Source: an uncultured Verrucomicrobiota bacterium
GTDB taxonomy: Bacteria > Verrucomicrobiota > Kiritimatiellia > RFP12 > UBA1067
Reading direction: 5' to 3'
Assembly (NCBI GenBank): GCA_945483525.1
Contig: CALYRV010000016.1
Coordinates: forward strand, 1-24,252
DNA: 24,252 nt
The translations under genes and the position numbers were made by a program. The notes under the pieces are model-generated. The model searched no databases. It was not told where the DNA came from and was given only the letters and a program-made list of their open reading frames with translations. Shown here piece after piece: positions 14,919-21,230 of this stretch (position 1 is the stretch's first letter; each line of letters starts with the position of its first letter).

Positions 14919-15674
14919 TCACTTGATATTCGAAACAGACTGCATCTGCTCCTTCATGGCGTTTTCATCCATAAGGATATCAAGCCAAAGCTTTGCGCCA
15001 ACACCGGCATCCGCCAATTCCTTGCCAAGCGCAGCAGCGTCATCCTTAGCCTTACTCAAAGCTCCAAGGACTTCCATCTTGCTGGCATCAGTCGGCGGAT
15101 TGTTCTGAAGCGCCTGCAACGCCTTCGTCAACTCATCCGCAATTTTCTGAGACGCTTCGGGTATCTGACGCGAAATGATATCATTCACCAACTTAAGTGC
15201 TTCATCATTGTTTACATTTGCACAGTACTTCGCATATTCCTCATATACGTCCTTGCTCGGCTTCGCATCGGGCTTATCACTCTTAGCCCACTCCTCGAAA
15301 ACCTGCTCCTTCGTCATAGGGTTCTCCTCCCGCTTCGTCAGACGATTCATCTCAATCATCTTCTCGCGGCCGGATTCCATAATTGCTTTTTCATCAACGC
15401 CGTTAACAACTGGCATGTACAACGCACCAACTACCGGCCCCAACGCGGTAAAAGGAGCGCCGAGAAACTTAAATTTCTCTTCCTGACATGAAACATAGCT
15501 CACGTCCTTCAACTCAACTTTCCCGCTCGCATTGTTTTTCTTTGATGCATCGATCTGTTCATGCATAAAGCGATCCTTCTGCCATGCAACAACCGGATTG
15601 CCGCCAGTAGACGCGCATCCTGCCGCCAACATCGCCGCGCCAATCGCAGCGCCAACCATCATCAGCTTATTCAT
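14919..15674 (-). CDS. Lipoprotein, first gene of the envelope operon
   Basis: A 251-residue lipoprotein (MNKLMMVGAAIGAAMLAAGC, Cys 20 as the lipidated residue). The mature part is mostly helical and charged, with two likely helix pairs (for example VYEEYAKYCANVNNDEALKL and ASQKIADELTKALQALQNNP). One small hydrophobic patch (FKFLGAPFTALGPVVGALYM, about 69-88) could insert into a membrane. I do not recognise the family. AAAGGAAC lies about 9 nt upstream of the ATG. The leader contains the Crp-type palindrome and a predicted class II promoter. Confidence 0.75.
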   Translation of the reverse strand: MNKLMMVGAAIGAAMLAAGCASTGGNPVVAWQKDRFMHEQIDASKKNNASGKVELKDVSYVSCQEEKFKFLGAPFTALGPVVGALYMPVVNGVDEKAIMESGREKMIEMNRLTKREENPMTKEQVFEEWAKSDKPDAKPSKDVYEEYAKYCANVNNDEALKLVNDIISRQIPEASQKIADELTKALQALQNNPPTDASKMEVLGALSKAKDDAAALGKELADAGVGAKLWLDILMDENAMKEQMQSVSNIK

Positions 15675-15834
15675 TGTGTTCAGTTCCTTTTCGCGCCCAA
15701 GTATTGCTGTTACTCTTCCGAATCGCTGGGCTGACTGACGACTCGTTCAAGTTCAAGGCCAGACGTCTTTTCCGCATCACGTTGCATGCAACCTCCGACA
15801 CGGAAATAAAGACTAGCGCTTGCATTCTTATTAC

Positions 15835-15878
15835 ATTTTAACACTTCAAATACTTTATTGTTGTCGCAGATGCGACAA
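15835..15878 (-). promoter_or_regulatory. Class II Crp-type operator and promoter of the envelope operon
   Basis: The perfect palindrome TTGTCGCA-GA-TGCGACAA (15861-15878) begins 4 nt after the crp-like stop codon. On the minus strand a TAAAAT (15840-15835) follows. With a start near 15828 the palindrome centre (15869.5) is at -41.5, the classical class II activator position. No -35 hexamer is present. The inferred regulator is the adjacent Crp/Fnr protein. Confidence 0.65.
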
Positions 15879-15882
15879 AGCA

Positions 15883-16596
15883 TTAATGCTGATCTTTGCC
15901 AAGCACACGGTAGAGGGCTGTGCGGTTGACGCCGAGGTATTCCGCGAGTTCGGCAGGCGTAGGGAGAGACGAATCGGATAAGCCGTCTTCGCGGAGTTGA
16001 CGCCGATAGAGACGAATGCGGTCGGCGATTTCATAACAACTCAACAATGCGACCTTACGCCAGGCCGCATATCCCTGTCGCGCGGCGGCGGCGTATAGGT
16101 TGGCGATCAATGCCGGATGCGTACCCTTGGCGATCAGACCGCGAATCGCGGACACACTACAGAGCAAAACCTCCGACGGACAACTCGCCGTCACCATACC
16201 GGGATTCGACTTGAGATTCAAAACCGGAAAGGTCGCACCGTAGGTATCACTTGGACGAAGATTATAAACGAGATGACGACGGTCCGTCGTCACCCCGCAC
16301 TCGTAAACGGAAATGCGGCCCTTCAAAACTACCAGTACATCCGCGGCGAGATCACACTCGTTGACAATCATCTCACCTTTCGCGTAGGCGCGGATTCGGA
16401 CATTTAATTTCAAAGCCAGGTCCTGACGCACGGATTCGGGAAGATTCGCAAACAGCGGAACCTCGGCCATACGGGCGGGTATATCATCATTGCAGCGTTT
16501 CTTCTGCGACATACAACCTGCCGCGCGAAATTTCTCACGCGACAACTTCACCTTTCCCGAAGGCGCAGAAAAAAGGTGACGTGCCTTCATCATCAT
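15883..16596 (-). CDS. Crp/Fnr-family transcriptional regulator
   Basis: A 237-residue (or 209-residue) regulator. The cyclic-nucleotide-binding-like beta barrel spans roughly residues 48-150 (VPLFANLPESVRQDLALKLN, YAKGEMIVNECDLAADVLVV, LKGRISVYECG). The C-terminal Crp-type helix-turn-helix is TPAELAEYLGVNRTALYRVL, with recognition helix around NRTALYRVL. No Fnr-type N-terminal cysteine cluster is obvious: only two Cys (28 and 35) occur there. The effector is unknown. The start is uncertain. The ATG at 16596 has no Shine-Dalgarno and abuts a long stem. The ATG at 16512 (MSQKKRCNDD) has AGG 4 nt upstream and gives a more typical length. Palindromes on both sides of the gene suggest autoregulation and control of the operon that follows. 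Confidence 0.88.
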   Translation of the reverse strand: MMMKARHLFSAPSGKVKLSREKFRAAGCMSQKKRCNDDIPARMAEVPLFANLPESVRQDLALKLNVRIRAYAKGEMIVNECDLAADVLVVLKGRISVYECGVTTDRRHLVYNLRPSDTYGATFPVLNLKSNPGMVTASCPSEVLLCSVSAIRGLIAKGTHPALIANLYAAAARQGYAAWRKVALLSCYEIADRIRLYRRQLREDGLSDSSLPTPAELAEYLGVNRTALYRVLGKDQH

Positions 16597-16599
16597 GTC

Positions 16600-16720
16600 T
16601 TAAGCAAGGCATCGCCAAACGCCCGATAGAAAACACGACGATAAAGACACGCCACGCGAATGGTCGCGTTGCATGCCCTCGTAATACGCTTTCTATCTGA
16701 AATTGGCGATTTCTGCTTAA
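16600..16720 (-). ncRNA. Candidate structured leader of the crp-like gene
   Basis: Three stacked perfect helices: 16600-16606 with 16714-16720 (TTAAGCA/TGCTTAA), 16611-16618 with 16703-16710 (ATCGCCAA/TTGGCGAT) and 16625-16632 with 16690-16697 (GATAGAAA/TTTCTATC). They close on an inner ACGCGA-ATGG-TCGCGT hairpin (16654-16669). It fills most of the predicted 5' UTR. It could also be a small RNA or a relic of a palindromic insertion. Confidence 0.5.
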
Positions 16721-16743
16721 AGCGCTGTTACGTAGCTTAGACT

Positions 16744-16777
16744 ATTATAGCAAATTTGATTGTCGCCTGTGCGACAG
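16744..16777 (-). promoter_or_regulatory. crp-like gene promoter with overlapping palindrome
   Basis: A consensus TATAAT (16749-16744, minus strand) lies downstream of TTGTCGC-CTGT-GCGACAG (16760-16777), the near-twin of the operator at 15861-15878. The palindrome covers the -35 region of this promoter, the expected place for repression. I infer autorepression. Confidence 0.6.
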
Positions 16778-16814
16778 TCAACGATGAGTTTACAAAGCCG
16801 CAAAACTTTGCGGA

Positions 16815-18419
16815 TTATCTTTCCAAAAGTCTTCCCGCGCGATCGCCGGTGAAACTGCCGGCACGATAGGGGATGGAGCCGTTGACCATCACGAGATCGA
16901 TGCCGCCGGTGAACTGGTGCGGATCATCGAAGGTCGACTTCGCCTTGAATTCCTTTTCATCCCAGACGACGATATCCGCAAACGCTCCCGCGGCGATTCT
17001 GCCGCGGTTCTTAATGCCGAAGCGATCGCACGGAACCGAGGTCATCCGCGCAATCGTCTCCTCACGGGAGAATCCGAGTTCGCGCACGCGGCGGTAAAAC
17101 TCCGGCATCGTCGCATAGGCACGCGGATGCGGATAGTCAGCACCGAGCGGACCCCACGGTGCGCGCAAAGAAGCGTCGCTGCCAGGCACGATCCACGGAC
17201 GCGAATAGATCTTCGCCAGATTCTCCTCGCTCATCCCGAAAAAGAAACCGCCGGTCTTGAAGCCGTCCTTCTCGAGAATCGAGACGATCAGTTCGCCGGG
17301 AGTAAGAGAGTGAAGAGGTAAGAGTGAAGAGTGAAGAGTTGTGGTAGATAAAATCTCAGAAACGTAGCGGCCGGAGAACTGCTTGTTGTCGGGATGCCAG
17401 GTGCCGCCGATCATCACCGTGGACCAATCACGATCGCACGCGTTGATCTCATCGATAATCTTCGCCCTGCACTCTGCACACTGCACTCTCTGAACTTCCG
17501 CTGGAACCCCACCTTCCTGCGCCCAATCAGAAAGCACGATATCGAGATCAGTTCCGGCGGCGCAATAAGGATAACGATCGGACCCGAGGAGGAGTCCGTC
17601 GGCAATCGCCTTCTCGATCTTCTCCAGCACCGCGTCGATCTTATGCCAGTTCTTCTTGCCGCTCGTCTTCAAATGCGAGATCTCCGCCTTGATTCCCGTC
17701 GCCTTCACGAGTTCTATCACTTCGTCGATCGATTCGAGAATCCGATCGCCTTCGCTACGCATGTGCGTCGCGTAATACCCGCCCTTCTTCGCCGCGACTT
17801 TTGCAAGCGCAACGACTTCCTCGGGGGTGGAATATTTTCCGGGCTGATAAATGAGTCCTGTGGTCAGTCCCCAGCCGCCTTCGTCAAGCGACTGCTCGAG
17901 AAGGCGAGTCATCTCACGGAGCTCGTCGTCCGTAGCCTTCCGACCCGCATAACCGACGACCGAGGAGCGGAGCGTATTGTGTCCGATGAATTGCACTGTG
18001 TTCACGGCCGGCTTCGCCGCGGCAAGAACTTCGCGGTATTCCGCGAGCGAACGCCAGGTGAGTTTCTCGCCGAGGAGCGTCGCCCAATCGGACGAAAGCC
18101 GCGCCGAACCGTAACGCGGCGCGATCGAACCGCCGCATTGTCCGTTGATCTCAGTGGTGATGCCCTGCGTGAGCTTGGACGGCGCATCGGGTTCGATGAC
18201 GAGATACGCGTCACTGTGAGTATGCGAATCGACGAAGCCAGGAGAGACGATCTTGCCGGCGGCGTCGAACGTCTCTAAGGTGTCAGGGGTCAGGTGACAG
18301 GCGACAGACGGACCATGAAACACCTCGACGATCTTATCTCCGTCAATCAAGACATCACCGACGAAAGCAGGTGCGCCCGTGCCGTCGATGATCGTCCCGT
18401 TCTTAATAAGAGTACTCAT
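16815..18419 (-). CDS. N-acyl-D-amino-acid deacylase family amidohydrolase with three repeat-derived inserts
   Basis: A 534-residue amidohydrolase of the D-aminoacylase/dihydroorotase-like group (COG3653 type), which hydrolyses N-acyl-D-amino acids or related compounds. Visible features: the N-terminal small beta domain (MSTLIKNGTIIDGTGAP), the metal motif GFVDSHTHSD, GITTEINGQCGGS, the Glu/His strands KAEISHLKTSGKKNW, IVPGSDASLRAPWG with the catalytic Asp, and the closing GAFADIVVWDEK. Three stretches are encoded by heptamer arrays: residues 37-48 (VACHLTPDTLE), 310-319 (QRVQCAECRA) and about 354-371 (LSTTTLHSSLLPLHSL). The upstream gap is a GTGG-type element, and no clear Shine-Dalgarno precedes the ATG. 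Confidence 0.9.
   Translation of the reverse strand: MSTLIKNGTIIDGTGAPAFVGDVLIDGDKIVEVFHGPSVACHLTPDTLETFDAAGKIVSPGFVDSHTHSDAYLVIEPDAPSKLTQGITTEINGQCGGSIAPRYGSARLSSDWATLLGEKLTWRSLAEYREVLAAAKPAVNTVQFIGHNTLRSSVVGYAGRKATDDELREMTRLLEQSLDEGGWGLTTGLIYQPGKYSTPEEVVALAKVAAKKGGYYATHMRSEGDRILESIDEVIELVKATGIKAEISHLKTSGKKNWHKIDAVLEKIEKAIADGLLLGSDRYPYCAAGTDLDIVLSDWAQEGGVPAEVQRVQCAECRAKIIDEINACDRDWSTVMIGGTWHPDNKQFSGRYVSEILSTTTLHSSLLPLHSLTPGELIVSILEKDGFKTGGFFFGMSEENLAKIYSRPWIVPGSDASLRAPWGPLGADYPHPRAYATMPEFYRRVRELGFSREETIARMTSVPCDRFGIKNRGRIAAGAFADIVVWDEKEFKAKSTFDDPHQFTGGIDLVMVNGSIPYRAGSFTGDRAGRLLER
17305..17356 (-). repeat. AGAGTGA heptamer array in frame in the amidohydrolase
   Basis: Plus strand: AGAGTGA, AGAGGTA, AGAGTGA, AGAGTGA and AGAGTTG in exact 7-nt register (17307-17341), followed by GTGGTAGATAAAATCTC. 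On the coding strand GAGATTTTATC resembles the right part of the intergenic core (AAGATTTTATTCTCC). Confidence 0.8.
17464..17493 (-). repeat. CTGCACT heptamer array in frame in the amidohydrolase
   Basis: Plus strand: CTGCACT, CTGCACA, CTGCACT (17467-17487), flanked by GCC and CTCTGA. It encodes the Cys-containing stretch QRVQCAEC. Confidence 0.75.
18278..18313 (-). repeat. AGGTGNC heptamer array in frame in the amidohydrolase
   Basis: Plus strand: AGGTGTC, AGGGGTC, AGGTGAC, AGGCGAC, then AGACGG. It is the same unit family as the array at 4168-4195 in rsmE. It encodes VACHLTPDTLE between two beta strands of the N-terminal domain. Confidence 0.8.
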
Positions 18420-18450
18420 AGTTCGCAGCCATAGTTACGGCAATTTGGAT

Positions 18451-18530
18451 TAGTGGTAGTGGAAAGTGGTAGTGGTACAAAGGAAAATAAAGAATCTTAA
18501 CATCCGCTGTACCACTACGAACTACCACTA
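18451..18530. repeat. Intergenic GTGG-type inverted element after the SGNH hydrolase gene
   Basis: GTGGTAGTGGAAAGTGG and GTGGTAC on one side and GTACCACTACGAACTACC on the other surround a core that reads CAGCGGATGTTAAG and ATTCTTTATTTTCCTTT on the minus strand. The TAG stop of the SGNH gene (cta, 18528-18530) is the edge of the array. Confidence 0.85.
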
Positions 18531-19994
18531 TTTCACAACAAACTTCTTGAAGAGCGGCAACACGTTCGGAAGCCACACGTCGCGATATGCCTCGGCGGTC
18601 GGGTGACAGCGGTCTTTGGCGGACTTGATCATGTCGCCTTTCTCGTCCAGAAACTGTGCGTTGAAATCGCACCAGAAAATGTCCTTGCCGTCCGCATAGT
18701 CCTTGATGATCACATTCACCTTCTCGTTGTTCACGCGCTTCGCGTTCTCTGGACCTTCACCGAACGGGAAGATCGGCAGCAGCACGATCTTCGCCTGCGG
18801 CTGTTTTGCGCGCATCACGTCGAGGATCCTGCGGATACCTTCGGCAATGTGCTTCGGATCGTCGCTGCGATGCCAGGTGTTGTTAGTGCCGATCATCAGC
18901 ATGATGCACTTCGCCTTGTAACCGTCCAGCTCGCCGTTCTCACAACGCCAGAGAAGATGTTCGGTACGATCCCCAGAATAGCCGATGTCAAGAACCGAAT
19001 AGGTCTTGCGAAGTTCCGCGAGCGACTCCTTGCCGGCATCCTCCCAGAAGTGCGTGATCGAGTCGCCCGCGAAGACGAGATCAATCTCACCCTTGGAATT
19101 GAGAATCTGCGTACGCCTCTCTTGATAGCGGTCGAGCCACCAGTCCGACGCGCCATAACCTTCGTTGCGGATGCGCGTCGCCGGAAAGACCGCGAGATTC
19201 CAGTCCACACCGAAGAACTCTTCGCGAGAGAACGGCGCATAACGATTCGGCGGCATCGGTTCGTCACGAACGGCTGCGCGGATGTACGGAATCACGGCGC
19301 TCGCCCAGATCTCGTAACCGAACGCGGCGGGATGCAGGAGGTCGGGAAAGATCTCACGCGGGAGACGTCCGTCCAGCGTCAGGAACTGATCGCGGAAATC
19401 GCACCAGAAGATATCAGTGCCATTCGCTAACTTCATGATCTCCTTGTTGACGAGGTCGTTACGCACGCGGGTGCGGTCCGTCAGGTCCTTGCCGCGCGGG
19501 AAGATCGCGCAGAGGACGATCTTCGCCTGCGGCTGTTTCGCGCGGATCGTCTTGAGGATCTCACGGACCCCGAGGACGGTGTCGCCGACCGGTTCGTCTT
19601 CTCGCTTGAAGTGTCCCGAGTTGTTCGTGCCGATCATCACGACCGCGCACTTCGCCTCGTAGCCGTCCAGCTCGCCGCCTTCACCGATCCGCCACAGCAC
19701 GTGCTCGGTGCGGTCAGCGGAAATACCTAGGTTGACCGCCTGCATCTCGCCCGCGGCGAAATACTTCTTCCACTGCTCCTTGCCTGCCGACTCCCAGAAG
19801 TGCGTGATCGAATCGCCGATGAAGACGACCTTCGCCGTGGTGTTGGACACCGCCTTCTCGAGCTGGCGGACTCGTTGCAGCTGCCAGGACTTCTCGTTCC
19901 CGCCGTAATTATCCGGCGTGATGGCGCGGATACCGCCGAGACAGACGGACGCGAACAACGCCGCAGATGCGGCAAACAGTATCTTCTTATTCAT
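18528..19994 (-). CDS. Secreted double-domain SGNH/GDSL hydrolase
   Basis: A 488-residue protein with a signal peptide (MNKKILFAASAALFASVCLG) and two tandem SGNH (PAF-acetylhydrolase-like) domains. Domain 1: FIGDSITHFWE near 58-68, MIGTNNSGHF near 121-130, DLLHPAAFGYEIWA near 219-232. Domain 2: FAGDSITHFWED near 308-319, MIGTNNTWHR near 371-380, DRCHPTAEAYRDVW near 463-476. Both copies keep the Ser, Asn and Asp-His residues, so both are probably active esterases, perhaps on acetylated polysaccharides. AAAGGT precedes the ATG at 19994. It follows the lactonase gene by 52 nt. The codons for AASAA near the signal cleavage site form a small palindrome (GCCGCA-GA-TGCGGC, plus strand). Confidence 0.92.
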   Translation of the reverse strand: MNKKILFAASAALFASVCLGGIRAITPDNYGGNEKSWQLQRVRQLEKAVSNTTAKVVFIGDSITHFWESAGKEQWKKYFAAGEMQAVNLGISADRTEHVLWRIGEGGELDGYEAKCAVVMIGTNNSGHFKREDEPVGDTVLGVREILKTIRAKQPQAKIVLCAIFPRGKDLTDRTRVRNDLVNKEIMKLANGTDIFWCDFRDQFLTLDGRLPREIFPDLLHPAAFGYEIWASAVIPYIRAAVRDEPMPPNRYAPFSREEFFGVDWNLAVFPATRIRNEGYGASDWWLDRYQERRTQILNSKGEIDLVFAGDSITHFWEDAGKESLAELRKTYSVLDIGYSGDRTEHLLWRCENGELDGYKAKCIMLMIGTNNTWHRSDDPKHIAEGIRRILDVMRAKQPQAKIVLLPIFPFGEGPENAKRVNNEKVNVIIKDYADGKDIFWCDFNAQFLDEKGDMIKSAKDRCHPTAEAYRDVWLPNVLPLFKKFVVK

Positions 19995-20046
19995 AAGACC
20001 TTTACAATTCCACTGTCGAACTCGATCTATTTTCTAATTTCTCTCT

Positions 20047-21108
20047 TCAGATAAACTTAAAGCAGAGGGGCCGCCAACATTCGATCGGCTTGCCGACAGG
20101 AGTGAGCGTACACTTCTCGCGGTCGAACGAATAGATCTGGATCTCATTGGACATCTTATGCCCGACGACCATGAACCTCTCGCCCGGCATTAGTTCGAAG
20201 TCCCGTGGGAACTTGCCAGTGAGCTTCGCGACGTTCTTCAAGGTCAGCCTGCCATCCGCAGCGACTTCGTAAAACGCGATCGAATCATGTCCGCGATTGG
20301 ACGCCATCAGGATCTTGCCGTCGGCGGTCAACTTGATCGCCGCGGCCTTGGTTTCCGTCGGCTTCAACGTGCAGTCCGACGGAAGCATCGACCACTTCCC
20401 GAGTTTCGCGAACTTCACGCCGTCGAAGGCGAATGACGAAACCGTGCTACCGAGTTCGTCGACGACGTAGAGCTGCTTGTTGCCAGCGTCGGCGAAGAGC
20501 GCGTGACGAGGTCCGTCGCCGCTGTCAAATCCGATCTCGCACTGCGGCAGCGGCTTCATCGTCTCCGGTTCGAAGAAGCGGATCCGGTCGCAGCCGAGAT
20601 CGACGACGCCCATCATCGCGGGACCGGTCCCTTTCGGATCGGTGAAGAACGTCTGGTGCGCAAAAGACTTCTGCTGACGGTCCTTACGGCAGCCCATCGC
20701 GTCATCAGGGAACGTGTAGGTGACGAGTCCCTTGCCGTCGATCCCAACGGTCCCGCAAGTCGCCGAACAGTACGCCGCGAACGACACGAGTTTTTCGTCC
20801 GGCGAGAGCGCGATATGGCACGGCGCCTCGCACGGAAGTTCGCAGAGCTTCGTCATCGCGCCGATGCGGTGTCCGTCGAGCGCGAACTTCACGATCACGC
20901 CCTTGCCGTTCTCCGAGATCGCGGTGTAGAGGTTCCGGCGTTCGCGGTCGATCTGGAAATAGGTGGTACCCTGAATGTCCATGACCGTCTGCACGATCTT
21001 CGCCGCGCCGGTCTCGGTATCGCACTCCAGGACATGCAGCGTCTGTCTGTCGGGTGCGCCCGTGTTACATCCAACGATGCAGTAAACGATACTGGCCATG
21101 AGAAGCAT
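20047..21108 (-). CDS. Lactonase-family (YkgB/Pgl-like) beta-propeller protein
   Basis: A 353-residue seven-bladed beta-propeller of the 6-phosphogluconolactonase (lactonase_7_bladed) family. Characteristic stretches are YFQIDRERRNLYTAISENGK, PCHIALSPDEKLVSFAAYCS, DGPRHALFADAGNKQLYVVD, ILMASNRGHDSIAFYEV and GKFPRDFELMPGERFMVVGH. Such proteins hydrolyse sugar lactones or simply bind ligands; the substrate here is unknown. YCIVGCNTGAPDRQTLHVLE looks like the first propeller strand, so I do not read IVGC as a lipobox. The true start may be the internal ATG at 21099. Neither start has a Shine-Dalgarno, because the repeat element at 21111-21230 reaches almost to the start codon. Confidence 0.88.
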   Translation of the reverse strand: MLLMASIVYCIVGCNTGAPDRQTLHVLECDTETGAAKIVQTVMDIQGTTYFQIDRERRNLYTAISENGKGVIVKFALDGHRIGAMTKLCELPCEAPCHIALSPDEKLVSFAAYCSATCGTVGIDGKGLVTYTFPDDAMGCRKDRQQKSFAHQTFFTDPKGTGPAMMGVVDLGCDRIRFFEPETMKPLPQCEIGFDSGDGPRHALFADAGNKQLYVVDELGSTVSSFAFDGVKFAKLGKWSMLPSDCTLKPTETKAAAIKLTADGKILMASNRGHDSIAFYEVAADGRLTLKNVAKLTGKFPRDFELMPGERFMVVGHKMSNEIQIYSFDREKCTLTPVGKPIECWRPLCFKFI

Positions 21109-21110
21109 AA

Positions 21111-21230
21111 TGATAGTGGTAGTGGGTAGTGGTAGTGGTAGATATTAGTGGTAGTTCATAGTGGTAGTGGTACAGTGGATATTAAGATTTTATTCTCCTT
21201 TGTACCACTACCACTTTCCACTACAACTAA
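21111..21230. repeat. Intergenic GTGG-type inverted element between the hydrolase and lactonase genes
   Basis: The longest copy. Left arrays at 21113-21150 and 21156-21173, the core TACAGTGGATATTAAG and ATTTTATTCTCCTTTG, then GTACCACTACCACTTTCC and CACTACAACTA. It contains the TAG stop of the upstream gene (21227-21229) and ends a few nt before the lactonase start. Confidence 0.85.

Noticed and set aside
15781..15792. GTTGCATGCAAC palindrome as another operator
   Set aside because: It is a perfect 12-mer, but it lies downstream of the predicted start site and has no matched second copy (only GTTGCATGC near 16669).
16985..17010. CCGCGGC/GCCGCGG inverted repeat in the amidohydrolase
   Set aside because: It follows from the conserved GRIAAGAFAD codons at this GC content.
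17307..17341. CRISPR-like array
   Set aside because: Units are 7 nt without spacers, and no cas genes are present.
21060..21108. Lipobox in the lactonase protein (IVGC)
   Set aside because: The segment matches the first propeller strand of the family, leaving no room for a signal peptide.
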